Of a stretch of DNA of 64,000 bases, positions 51,077 to 63,940 are shown one piece after another. Origin of the DNA: Metaphire vulgaris (lineage: Eukaryota; Annelida; Clitellata; Crassiclitellata; Megascolecidae); the NCBI GenBank assembly GCA_018105865.1, contig CM030861.1, positions 9,344,084 to 9,408,083 on the forward strand, written 5' to 3'. The notes under the pieces are model-generated. The model was given only the letters and a program-made list of their open reading frames with translations. It was not told the DNA's origin and searched no databases. A program made the translations under genes and the position numbers. How positions within the stretch are numbered: the first letter of the stretch is position 1; every line of letters begins with the position of its first letter.

Positions 51077-51921
51077 CGAATAATTGAGAATTTTCCCCCT
51101 GTGGCTACACCGGTGCTTCGGACACGTGTCGGCCTGCCTCGGTTCGACTTCAAAACAAATACATCCGACAGAATATAGAGCTGCATCAGGCAAACGCGGA
51201 AACGGTCATCCATTCTAAAGAGCGATCGAGATGATTGAACGAGTGGACGGTAATAGGATCGACGCGAATGCGTGGTGCTCGAGGGACAGTTTCGCCCGAT
51301 AATGATTTGATAATTGTTACCGAGAATCGTAGAATCACGTTTGTTTGGATAAAGCGATACATGTTGGATGATAGCGACAATATAGAGCAATGTCATTGTC
51401 GTGTAGCGGTGCCGTAAAAGTGTATTAACGTTATGGACAAAATCATAATATACTGTAGTAGAGTCTATCAGAATTTCAAGCCGCAATAGGGATACATTCA
51501 GTGGCGTCTATATGCGCCCCCAATCCGGTCGGGAGAAATTTAGAACCGAGTTCTATTCTATTGCAAGCGGCCTATACCATTTTTTTCTATTTTGTGTGAG
51601 ACCGATGTTCCAGTTCTCACGTTTGGATGACTGAACGAGATTGTTCATTAGCTTACTAATACAGCACTACTGTATCGAATGATTTTAAGTGGTAAATTAG
51701 GAGCCAGTGCTGCCTGTGTGAAAGCCACTAGGGGGCGCTAACGGGGCTTGAACTTCGCTTCCATTTTTCCGCCCCCTTTATTAATCGACCGTCAGTTTCG
51801 TTCAATCTAGACTTCCAGTAGACCATAGAACTTCGTTATAACGTTTTAACAGAACGTTAGGCCTAACAAACCCTATTAATCACTGTAGGTTTAAATATGT
51901 TAGGCGGCCTATTAGGCCCTA

Positions 51922-52418
51922 CATGGGCGTCCGGATGGGGTGCAATGCGCCCTGCAAAATAAAATTGTGAAACTATGAAAAAGATACAATTACATGTACT
52001 TGTTTCTTTCGTCACATAAAACTATTTTGCACCTCCTAAAAAAATTCTGCGGACGCCCATGGACAGTTGCCGACTGATTGACAGTTGTAGATAGATTGGC
52101 AGTTGCTGTCTGATTGACAGTTGTAGACAGATTGGCAGTTGCCGACTGATTGACAGTTGTAGACAGATTGGCAGTTGCTGTCTGATTGACAGTTGTAGAC
52201 AGATTGGCAGTTGCCGTCTGATTGACAGTTGCCTATTGCATGGGCGCCCGGATGGGGGTGTAAAGGTGTGCAACTAAAATTGGGAAATTATAAAAAACGG
52301 TAAAACTACTTGTTTATTTTGTCACATTGTCCTGTTTTGCACCCCAAAATGTTTTCATTTCTTTCGTTAGAACACCCTGTTTTGCACCCCCGTAAAAATG
52401 TCTGCAGACGCCCGTGGG
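51922..52418. mobile_element. Two CATGGGCGTCCGGATGG elements around a minisatellite
   Basis: Copies at 51922-52060 and 52239-52418 share ends CATGGGCG.CCGGATGGGG and GC.GACGCCC.TG and a TTTCGTCACAT..TATTTTGCACC core. Between them (52061-52238) are alternating 17-18-bp units such as GACAGTTGTAGACAGATTG and GCAGTTGCCGTCTGATTG. Confidence 0.7.
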
Positions 52419-52508
52419 TCTATACGTAGGGCCTACCATGTTCATCAGAACGTTGTAGCCTATAGGCCTTAATCTAAATCTGGTGTCTCCTATATGGCCA
52501 TATTTCTT

Positions 52509-52683
52509 CAGTGGCGGCTCTAGGATTTGGCAAGTTGGGGGGGGCGTTGGGGTGGCAACTTCTAATCATGGGGGCCAACCATTTTTTGTTTAATGTATGT
52601 AGCATTGAGTATAGGGTCCCAACTGGGGGCAGGCGCTCAATAGAGGGCACGGGCCCCCCTGCCCCCCGGTGGAGCCGCCACTG
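52509..52683. mobile_element. hAT-type element, CAGTGGCGGCTC family, copy 5
   Basis: Flanks TATTTCTT and TATTTCGT agree at 7 of 8. Confidence 0.85.
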
Positions 52684-52884
52684 TATTTCGTTACAGCAGG
52701 ATTTATGGACAACAGCGAACGATCCATCGCTAAGGAACGGGGACGTAGGCTTAGATGTCTCGCTAAAACCTACATGATATGCCAAGTGCCTGAGACGGCC
52801 TGAAAGCGACTTATTACGCGCAATCGAGTCATACCATGCGCCATTTTAATCATTAGGCGTAGGCCACTATTTAAAATTGGCAGT

Positions 52885-52889
<5 letters not shown>

Positions 52890-52961
<72 letters not shown>
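52890..52961. repeat. (CT)n microsatellite
   Basis: About 36 CT units; the RE-repeat frame on the minus strand is an artefact. Confidence 0.92.
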
Positions 52962-52965
<4 letters not shown>

Positions 52966-53343
52966 ATCACAGACAATCTGGTGACTGGTGCTTGCTTGGC
53001 TCCTCGAGAGATTATCGCTCATTGTCGATTATTGCTGCTGCTGCTGTTTGCAGCTTCTGGAATGAACGCCACGAGGAATAGGGCCTAACTGCAGTTGACT
53101 GCTTAATCCCATAGGCCTATATAATCGCGGTCCAGGATTCGTGTACGATGGACGCCGTGAAAACATAATTCAAAAAGTCACACGCCGTTTCTCAATGTAG
53201 GCTACGCGCTTAATACGATGCGTGGATTCGAGTGACCGCGGACTTATTATTCCAGTGACGAATCTTCTTAACGCTCAAATGCGTTGAAACCTCAAACCTC
53301 TGTTAGTTGATTCTCAAAGCAGGTGATCAACGTTTGAGAAACG

Positions 53344-54237
53344 ATGTCGCCGATGAGTCTGCTTAGTTTTCTGACTATTCTGAGCGTCATGTTATCGCAG
53401 TGTGATCGGACGAAAACCTACGGAACGTCAGGTGAGATCGGACATGGACAATGGTCCATACGAAAGCAATATAGGGCTATTTAATTCAACCGTGCGTAGT
53501 ACATCGTAAAAGGTATAAAGGTAGGTCCCGAACTCGAGTTCGAGCGTTGGGTTCCGGCGCTTATCTCCTGTCTAGGCAATCAGCGACGTAGGTGCCACTA
53601 TAGGTGGTATAACCCATTAATCTGGGGTAGGGTTGCCATTAATTTCCCCATAGGCTAGTACTTTACAGTTTCTTAGACCGTGACATTATCTAACCCAACC
53701 CAACTCAACCAACCGTAAATATGAACATATCTGACCCAACCCATGGGTGAACCCAAACCATGTTACGCATAATACTATATGATGTTCGTCGGATACTATT
53801 TTACCCGACAATGTCGTTGTGCCCCCCTATTCCGGAACCCTGGCCACGCCACTGCCCGGTTCTAATTCGGTTTGGATTTGGTGCGCCATTGACTGACTCC
53901 CTAGGCATAATGATAGTGGCGCCATAGAAGTTGACAAGTTGTTTGATAAATTGTCATCCATCCATTCATTCAGTAATTCATTCAATTTTGTTTCTTTTCA
54001 GAGACGTGGTTTGTGAGAGAGAACGGTCAACCAGACGTCTTCCAGAGGTTATTATTATTAACTCAGAATCCTTGGAACTCACAGTGTTGTTATTAATTTT
54101 TCCATGGCCTAATGTCGTGCTGTGGACCTATCTGCAAGTCCTAATAATAGCGGATATAGGCATAATGATAATGACAAGTGTTAAAGCGCTCTTGTCTTTA
54201 GCCTAAGCTATGTTTACTGCGCTATAGAAATCGTCTA

Positions 54238-54303
<66 letters not shown>

Positions 54304-55268
54304 CATTATCATTCGACACTAATAATGCACCGAGCGTAAATAGCTGTCTATGCTAGACTAAGTGAGATCACCCCTTAATACGAAGACTTTGCTGGCCATA
54401 GTGTGGCATGCGACAATTCTGGGACTCTTGAATATTGGGTTCCCGAAACATTCGGGGGGATCATTAGCTTCGCCACGGGTGGGGGCATATGGAGGCAACT
54501 GTCCCCCAACCTGACCCCAGAACACCTATCAGATTCTCGCAAATCCGGTGAGAAAGTTTTTTTGTGGAGGGGTGTGTAGGGTGGGGGTAAGGAATCTGAC
54601 ATGCCAGCCCCTTTTGCCACAACCCAAAATTTCTGGCGACGCCACTGGGGGATCCCCCCCCCCAAAAAAAAACCCAGTCTACCTAAAAGCTTTTAATGTG
54701 TTTTTTTTAAAAGATTTTTAAAGTTTTTAAAGATTTATACCCCCAATCAAATTTCTGGCTACGCCCCTGAGGATAGTCAGTCCTTTCTTATTAGATGTCC
54801 GAAAAAATCCAACTGTTAATTCTACTCCACTGTAGTTATAATAACAATTCATTGGGAGGGGTCCGACCCAACTGCCTTTTGAAAACCCGAACAAAATGGT
54901 TTTCATTGTGCGTTTTCCTGGCGTTGGATCCAGAGACAAAACGAGACACAAGGAGACAACGGAGTGCACGTGTACATGCGAAGTTCAAGACAACCAGACG
55001 AAGAAGACACCACCGGACGAACCTCGTCACGACTGGGACGAAGCAGACGGCAGACACGAGGGTCGGACGAGCGATTGGTCGACCGTTGACCATCCGGGGA
55101 CCGACGATGTCCACGCGAAACTGACGGACGTGGAAAACGAAGATGGCGGCCGGAAGAAATCCACGCTCGACGAAGACAATGAAAATCACGAAGACGACGC
55201 AATAGACATGGAAGATACGCCAGACAGGCAAGTAGACATTTTAACGTAAAAATTGTTACATTACGCAG

Positions 55269-55344
<76 letters not shown>

Positions 55345-55901
55345 GCCTATTGCGTGGTTGTTGACGCACATTAAGTCGTTCACTCAATGAAGAATCATAA
55401 GATTAATAATTATTGTTGTGCAACAGAGCTACAGTGTAAACAACGGATCAAGAAACTCAACAAATTCAGAGGTTCAGGCCAGAAAATATAGTCCTTGAGA
55501 TCAGGGCCGGGCTAACCAACCCCAACCCCCCACCTCAACCCCCCGCAAAAAATATTCTTGCCACCATAGACGGAGGATGTGATCGAAGAGAATACGTGAG
55601 TGACTGAGTGTGCGACGACCTTTTTGCTCGTCGGAGATTTTTACCCCGATCTGACCGGCTGACCCCACCCCCTATTCCGGAACCCTGGCTACGCCACTGG
55701 GGCAGTGGATGCTGGCATGCGGCTTGGACATAATGCGTCGTGCAGTACAGGTGCTAGACGTCTGAACGAAGGAAGATGTGGTAAACAGCTTTGAATAATA
55801 TTAGTTAATTGATGCCATTTTGCTTTCGTCTGTTTTGTATAGATACAAAGGGTACAGCTACGGACACGGCAGGTACGACTACTATATGCCTAACTACGCC
55901 G

Positions 55902-55958
<57 letters not shown>

Positions 55959-56070
55959 TAGTGTATAATAGTTAATGAATAGTTAATGAATTAATGCAAA
56001 ACGTCGTTACCAGTGTTCATTTAGTCATTTAACCAGCAGTGATATCAAAAACACATTAGTTTATATTATA

Positions 56071-56133
<63 letters not shown>

Positions 56134-56743
56134 ACACACACATATATATACACACATATGTATATATGCACGAGAGAGAGACAGATAGACAGAGACAGAG
56201 ACAGAGACAGACAAAACCAGATAGATAGAGATAGAGACAAATCGTTAAGACGAAGACACATATAATTAGGCCTATGTGGCCAAGTGCTGTTGTTGCGTAA
56301 CTGCCATAGCATGTAGACCTATTGGCGAAAAACTTATAGGCACATAAGCCTATTAGTTAAGTTTGGCGTTTAGATCATTATTGGAGTATTGAGCGACTTA
56401 TTGTTGCCAGCATATGAGCGCTTTGGGTCAGAGGCGTAGCCAGGAATTTGATTTGGGGTGGGGCATAAATTGCTATATACATATAATACATTATATATGG
56501 TATATATGTATATGTATGTTATATATATACTGTTTTACATACAGTGTTTATTCTAGCCACCTTGACATTGGGGAGGGGTGTTTGAAATGTTTGGACGACA
56601 AGATTTGTCTCTCCACGCTTTTTTTTTTTGGCAAATTTCCATCCCCCAGGCCAACTTATACAATTTTTTGGGAGAGGGAATTTTAAAACTTTGGGGGGAA
56701 TTTCTCCCCCCCCAAAACAGAAACAGACCTAAAATAAACACTG

Positions 56744-56813
<70 letters not shown>

Positions 56814-57279
56814 TATACTGATTTTGGGGGTTAGGGGCCTATATATACCGATATAGCCCTCGTCGCTACGCCTCTTTCGATGCATTTTCAGCCATTGGCG
56901 TAAACCTGGATGAAAATATGAGGCCCCAACTCCTATACCTTCCCTTTCCCTATGGCAACCTCTCAAAAAGTGGGAGGGGACTCGAGCTTATAGAGACCTT
57001 ATCGTAGTATTCGCCTATGGTTGCAGCCGATATCCGTGGAAAAGCCTCAGGGACGTGATGTGCATCCGACAGCCGTGCAGTCAGGATTCCGACTGCTGTC
57101 TGCGCTGGAACATCTGCGACAAGTCTGCCAAAGTCTGCACGAACTGCTGGTACGGTCACCCGTGCTTTTCGGAGCGCGACTGCTGTAACGACTTCCCGCA
57201 CTGCCAACTAAAGTGGAAGAAGGACGCAAATGGTCGACCCGCGAGCGTCGAAAGCGGTCGGTGTTCCGACCAGAGATGA
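53344..57279 (+). CDS. Secreted protein with acidic linker and 12-cysteine C-terminal domain, unrecognised
   Basis: Exons 53344-53431, 54002-54047, 54934-55227, 55843-55872 and 57027-57279 join in phase (1, 2, 2, 2) to 236 codons. The N-terminus MSPMSLLSFLTILSVMLSQC looks like a signal peptide. Exon 3 encodes TECTCTCEVQ and then a hydrophilic Asp/Glu/His/Lys-rich stretch. The last exon encodes a compact domain with two copies of C-x5-CC-x5-C (CSQDSDCCLRWNIC and CFSERDCCNDFPHC), a middle VCTNC and a final GRC. The spacing recalls the colipase/Dickkopf/draxin-type disulfide fold, which is inference only. I cannot name an orthologue. Exon 3 must end at AG|GCAAGT, a GC donor, because the nearby GT shifts the cysteine frame. 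Likely extracellular; no function is assigned. Confidence 0.72.
53517..53645 (-). mobile_element. tRNA-derived SINE, 3' part
   Basis: Reverse of the SINE body (GGTAGGTCCCGAACTCGAG on the plus strand) in intron 1 of the secreted-protein gene. Confidence 0.65.
54170..54305 (+). mobile_element. LINE 3' end with (AAT)n tail
   Basis: AAAGCGCTCTTGTC, then GCGCTATAGAAATCGTCTA and about 60 bp of AAT, in intron 2 of the secreted-protein gene. Element ends of the GGCGACGCCACTG type follow around 54440-54770. Confidence 0.7.
55269..55344. repeat. (ATT)n microsatellite
   Basis: Begins about 40 bp after the GC donor of exon 3. The rest of intron 3 (55345-55842) holds only a degraded GGCTACGCCACTG end near 55690. 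Confidence 0.85.
55905..56130. repeat. Two (TA)n tracts
   Basis: TA tracts at 55905-55957 and 56073-56130 in intron 4, starting 33 bp after the micro-exon. Confidence 0.9.
56429..56872. mobile_element. Composite element: GGCGTAGCCAGG ends around an hAT copy and (TA)n
   Basis: Outer ends are GAGGCGTAGCCAGGAATTTG and GTCGCTACGCCTC. Inside lies a CAGTGTTTATTCTAG-family copy at 56542-56743, then (TA)n at 56745-56806. Confidence 0.6.
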
Positions 57280-57700
57280 CGCGCGCGCGGCCACGTGAAT
57301 CTGGATTGTCCACGTTCAACCGCGACTGGAAATGATTCTTCCTCTGATCTTTTTACCGCTCATCTTTTTCATCGGAACTCTGCGTGTGCTTGTATTAACG
57401 GGCGTTGCAGGGCTGGAAAATAATATTTTAAAAAATCTAGGGTTTAAGGATAGGCATATTTTAAAAACCGAGGTTTTTAACAAGTCAGATTTTGGGTTTT
57501 TAGTTTTTAGGCTACGTATTTTACGTCGAAAAATGAAAACGCTGATATTTTTTAAGAGTGCTGCTGTCTGCAGGCAGCAGAACATACACGTGGCAGCAAT
57601 ATAGAGAAGGGTATATGGGATCGACATTCCAAACATTAAAACCCAAATACCTAAAATACCTAAAACTATCTTATTTATAGTAAAACCTAGGATTTCCAGC
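57280..57700. other. 3' region of the secreted-protein gene
   Basis: No clear AATAAA is visible close to the stop. A block with TTTAAAAAATCTAGG-type phrases near 57420-57600 resembles the stretches at 3070-3130 and 9775-10075, probably a shared old repeat. Confidence 0.4.
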
Positions 57701-57861
57701 CAGGGGCGTAGCGACGGGGGATATATCGGTATATATACCCCCCAAAATCAGGCTACCTTAAAGTTTTTAATGTGTTTTTAAAATATTTTCAACGTTTTAA
57801 AAGATGTATACCCCAAATCACATTATACCCCCTCCCAATCAAACTCCTGGCTGCGCGCCTG
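57701..57861. mobile_element. hAT-type element, CAGGGGCGTAGCGACG family
   Basis: Ends CAGGGGCGTAGCGACGGGG and CTGGCTGCGCGCCTG, flanked on both sides by TTTCCAGC. The body (TATACCCCCCAAAATCAGGC) is shared with 50100-50240 and 54680-54770. Confidence 0.85.
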
Positions 57862-58267
57862 TTTCCAGCCCTGTGGATCGAGTGCTTACCTATAAATTAG
57901 GGTCTTGGAAACTGTTGACTTCAAAGACCCATCCAGCATAGCTGCAACATTACTGCTCAAGTCGATCAATTACTAATTTATGTCGCAGTTTTGAAGCGTT
58001 TCATTCAATTAACTACAGTGTACATGTACAGTAGAACTTCGTTATACATGTAACGGACTCGGTTATAACGTATAGGCCTATGCTGTTCGCTTATAACGTA
58101 CCGCAACGTAGGTCCCGTGTGATAGGCCTACGCGACCGTACTGGGTGACATTGGATATGACGTAGGCCTACCTCGGATATAAAGTAGGCCTACAACATTT
58201 TACACACCTTATAAGCAGAACTCTTGACCAAAAATTGTTGACATAATTAATGGACAGTCCCCAATCA

Positions 58268-58343
58268 ACCAGTCAGTCAGTCAGTCAGTCAGTCAGTCAG
58301 TCAGTCAGTCAGTCAGTCAGTCAGTCAGTCAGTCAGTCAGTCA
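58268..58343. repeat. (CAGT)n microsatellite
   Basis: About 19 CAGT units. Confidence 0.92.
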
Positions 58344-58409
58344 AGTCAAGTTACAAAGCTAATCAGCGTTACTGCGTCAGTCAATCGGTTTATCGAATCA
58401 TGATGATGC

Positions 58410-58811
58410 CAGTGTTTAATCTAGGCCGTTTCCGGGGGAAAATTGCCCTTTTCCCTCCGGAAATTTCAAATTCCCCCCGGAAATTTTGGAATAGGCCCTA
58501 CTACATGGGCTAACAGCGGCCCCTAGCAGAATCAGTGGCGGCTCTAGGATTTGGCAAGTGGGGGGGGCGCTGGGGGGGCAACTTCTAATCATGGGGGCCA
58601 ACCATTTGTTGTTTAATGTATGTAGCATTAAGTATAGGGTCCCAACTGAGGAGGGGCACTGGGGGGCAGACTCTCAATAGGGGGGCACGGGCCCCCCTGA
58701 CCCCCCCGGTGGAGCCGCCACTGAGCAGAATTCCCCCCGGCTTTGTCAGTTTTCCCTCGGCTTTTTCAGTCCCCCTCTCGGAGTCCAGGATCGAGTCTAG
58801 ATTAAACACTG
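58410..58811. mobile_element. hAT-type element (CAGTGTTTATTCTAG family) containing a second hAT element
   Basis: Outer ends CAGTGTTTAATCTAGGCC and AGTCTAGATTAAACACTG are flanked by GATGATGC on both sides. The inner CAGTGGCGGCTC copy (58533-58723) is flanked by AGCAGAAT on both sides. Confidence 0.92.
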
Positions 58812-58997
58812 GATGATGCACTCACAGAACAGAAGACGTACGGTGGCTTGAAAGCCGTCGGTGAGATATAATGGACGCATTGGCTTATCAGCAACATTGG
58901 CAGAGCCGCAAGAGGATAGGTGGGCACTAGAGCAGGGCAATAATTATGAGATCGAGTAGAATGGACGAATGCTTGCAAAAGTGCTTGCTTTTGGCTT

Positions 58998-59336
58998 TGG
59001 GGTCGTCTATAAATTACGTAACGCGATTTTGGCACTTTTTTACCCCTCTCCATACGTAACGCGACGTAACAAAACGTCAGACCCCCTAAAATATGACGTA
59101 ACAACGGGCCGACCCACCCATTTTTCGTCTTCCGAAAAGTCTTGACAAGCAAAAAAGGTCATTCTTGCATTTTTTTCCTCAACAAAATCTCTGACAAGCA
59201 AAAAAGGCTATAAAGGTCATCACTAAAGTTTGTTGCGTTACGTCACATTTACGGGACCCCCTCCCCCCGTCGTCACACTTCGTAACAAATGGCCGGACTC
59301 CCGCTAACCGCGTTACGTAATTTATGGACGACCCCT
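58998..59336. mobile_element. 339-bp inverted-end element, ATAAATTACGTAACGCG family
   Basis: Ends GGGGTCGTCTATAAATTACG and GTTACGTAATTTATGGACG are inverted and rich in TACGTAACGC. Two shared GACAAGCAAAAAAGG motifs lie at 59144 and 59193. Confidence 0.78.
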
Positions 59337-59600
59337 TTTCAAGACTTCCAAGATTTTAGGCCCGAAAATGCAGACATATATACCCCCTATTCCGGGATCC
59401 TGGCTACGCCACTGTAGGTCTACGCCAGGGGTGTCAGACTTTTGGGGCAGCGGGCCAATTAAATGGCATGTCTTTCCATATAGGCTCACCATTCTGTGGC
59501 ACTTCGAACGCTCTAGAATTATATAATATTATTTATTATTATTTAATATTGTTATTATAGGCCTATTGTAGGCCTATTATAAGCCAATTATAATTGTTGT

Positions 59601-59607
59601 TGTTTTT

Positions 59608-59687
<80 letters not shown>

Positions 59688-59690
59688 ACC
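59601..59690. repeat. (GTT)n / (GCT)n microsatellite
   Basis: Compound trinucleotide tract; a GGGGTGTCAGACTTTTGGGG hAT-like end lies just left at 59428. Confidence 0.88.
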
Positions 59691-59792
59691 GGCTTTATGC
59701 GCAGAGGCAGAGGCACTTTTTACATCTGTTAGCAAATCTATCATATTAAAATCGTTATCTGTATGTCTGTTACCTTCAAGCGTTCTGATTGG

Positions 59793-60055
59793 TTGACTAT
59801 TGGTAGACGGTTTAGACCGTTTAGTCCTTACGTCGCGATGCGTTGGTGGGCGAGCGTTGACTATTGGTAGACGGTTTAGACCGTTTAGTCCTTACGTCGC
59901 GATGCGTTGGTGGACGATGTTCGAAGACGACGTTGCTATTGGTAACAATTGTTCGTAGAACCGGTTTAGTCGAGTCAGTGCAGCATCAGAGGGCTGGGCG
60001 TGCGACGACGTTGCTATTGGTAACAATTGTTCGCAGCAATTTTAACGTACATTTG
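59793..60055 (+). promoter_or_regulatory. Tandem ATTGG (inverted CCAAT) block upstream of the kinase gene
   Basis: A 64-bp unit containing GACTATTGGTAGACGG and the palindrome ACGGTTTAGACCGT is tandemly repeated. Two GACGTTGCTATTGGTAACAA units follow about 78 bp apart. Five ATTGG pentamers fall at 59788, 59799, 59863, 59938 and 60016. Promoter function is inferred. Confidence 0.4.
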
Positions 60056-60235
60056 AGCGTACACAAAAAATACGTGTACAGCGTCACAAATGGCCACAGT
60101 TGCGTGATTTTAACGTACATAGGCCTAATTATTACGTGGTGAGCTTGGCTAGGTGGCGATCATTGAAATGTTGTTCAGCATGAATTCAATGATTGGGTAT
60201 TAGGTATAGGTATTGGATTAGTATTATCCTGCACT

Positions 60236-60382
60236 GCGAGCGAAGCGAGCGCGAGCGAAGCGAGCCTCTTTCTAGTTAGGACATGAAGACCTAATGAAAG
60301 CAATTACAAATCTCTTACCTGCATTACCTGCAGCCGGTTCTAGTTTCATCCAGTCAGATGAAGGCCCCATCCTGCCGAAGCG
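60236..60382 (+). other. Candidate 5' non-coding exon of the STK10/SLK-like gene
   Basis: CpG-rich GCGAGCGAAGCGAGCG repeats (60236-60265) lead into sequence ending at a strong donor, CGAAGCG|GTAAGTA, at 60382/60383. It would splice to the TTTGCAG acceptor at 61748, seven bases before the kinase ATG. Confidence 0.45.
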
Positions 60383-61748
60383 GTAAGTATAGAGTGTGTA
60401 GGACAAATTTCTGGGCTGAGACAGCTTTCGACGTTTCCAAATTGAAACAGAACCACGTGTTATAGCGTAGAGAAGAAAACGCGCCCTCAGTTGACGGGAA
60501 AAGAACGCGTCCGTTGGTATGCGATGTTTACCTGATGGTTTGTCGTTAAATTTTACAGGGTTTTCATTTTTGCCCCAAATTCTGTTAATTTAATGCAGAT
60601 CGGAAGAGGAAACCGGACTTAGGGCCCATATTATAAGCGCCTAAAATAAAAGTAAGCGTTCTGAGAATTATTTTGTAATCGTTAAAATATTTAAATACGA
60701 AGCTGCGGAAACGTTTAAATTATATAGCGCATTGATAATAATGTATTTTGCATAATATATAAACATTTATAATGGGTTATTTATTTCCTAATCAAATGCC
60801 CGATCTTATTGCTCCCGTTTGCTAGATCCTCTCGTAATATCAATGTTTACATCAACTTATGTCAATGTATGTGTATATGAGGAACATGCAAGCCTATATA
60901 CATGCAAAGATGTACGGAAAATACAAAAGAAACTTTTTAAAAGAGAAAAATACTAGAAATCTGTGCTATAAATTCTGCATTCAGACCTGTTTTTTATAAC
61001 TATAGTGATAAACAAGATCCAGTGTGATCATAACATAAAATCTAGGATATTTTCACTTCATATGGTGGGTTTTGTGAGTTTAATGCTAAATAGTTCTAGA
61101 TAGTCAGTTCTTCAAATTCACCCTGCTTGTATGTAAGTGTTTATTATTTTGACCTTTTCTCTGTGTTTCTGCTGTGGGAACTACGGATAGTCTGTTTTGA
61201 CCCATACGAACATATGAGCGCTAAGACTTTTTATCTTCCATTGCCACTAGTGAACCTGGGTAGATGGTTCATCTCAACACAGAGGTGAAGGAAAATAATT
61301 TTCTAAAGACTTATGATTCCAGACTATCTAAATTGCTAAGTGGATAGTTGACCTGCTGGTACTAAATTGTTAATTTGCCACTTCTTAGATTACTTGTAAT
61401 GTAATAAAATATTTGCATTGAAATGCATGTATGTATTAAATTATACATGTATTAAATTATAATATTATATATTAAATTGTATGCATTAAATTATATGTAT
61501 TAAGGTTGTAATCTGTTGAGTTGATTGTTGTGTAAGAGTTTCCTTCTGTTAAGTGTAACAGTAATTTTAAATTCTGCTTGCTAGCATTGTGTGTATGCAA
61601 TTTAGAATTTCACACGGCATAAACTATTGTGATTGATTTGTGGAATGAATTTTACAAACTGATCTTCACTGTTGTCATTTTATTACTCAATGGTCATTTT
61701 TTTAAATACGCGACATTGGAAATCAAATACTGTTGCGTCTGTTTGCAG
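60383..61748. other. Probable first intron of the STK10/SLK-like gene
   Basis: AT-rich DNA with ATTAAATTATAT tandem-like units at 61425-61500; nothing else is recognisable. Confidence 0.45.
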
Positions 61749-61755
61749 GTCTACC

Positions 61756-63655
<1,900 letters not shown>

Positions 63656-63708
63656 GTAATTTTCTATATGATTATCGTTTGAACTGAATAGGCAAGTGTT
63701 TTGTGCAC

Positions 63709-63721
63709 TTCATCATCATCG

Positions 63722-63759
<38 letters not shown>

Positions 63760-63940
63760 TTGTTACATCATATCCTGGTGATATCATGGATAAGTTTCAT
63801 CCATTCTTCTCCACTCTTTGTCATTTTATTCAGTTCTTCCAATGTCATGTATATTGTTCCATAGATTCCATCTGTCCATCTTGTGTGCGGTCTTCCTTTT
63901 CCTCTGCATCCTTCCATTTTTTCCTAGCATACTGCTGTAC
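63709..63940 (-). mobile_element. (ATC)n and non-LTR C-terminal fragment
   Basis: After the CAT repeat, minus-strand reading gives RGKGRPHTRWTDGI and EEWMKLIHDIT, again the reverse-transcriptase C-terminal tail, in a third sequence family. It is in intron 3 of the kinase gene. Confidence 0.6.

Larger units (their letters stand above)
48628..53343. other. Repeat-mosaic region between MSTO1 and the secreted-protein gene
   Basis: Apart from the elements listed separately, this interval contains an hAT-like half element at 48690-48800 (CAGGGGTATTCAGATGGC), family pieces at 49979-50240 and 50698-50770 (GTGGCGTAGCCAGGAAT-type ends), and little unique DNA. No coding exon is seen. TAGGCCTA-type palindromes are common from about 49.8 kb. 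Confidence 0.6.

Noticed and set aside
52061..52238. CRISPR-like array
   Set aside because: No spacers; the alternating units are variants of one another.
54836..55231. 131-codon minus-strand open frame
   Set aside because: Antisense of exon 3 of the secreted-protein gene, whose repetitive Asp/Glu codons leave the opposite strand open.
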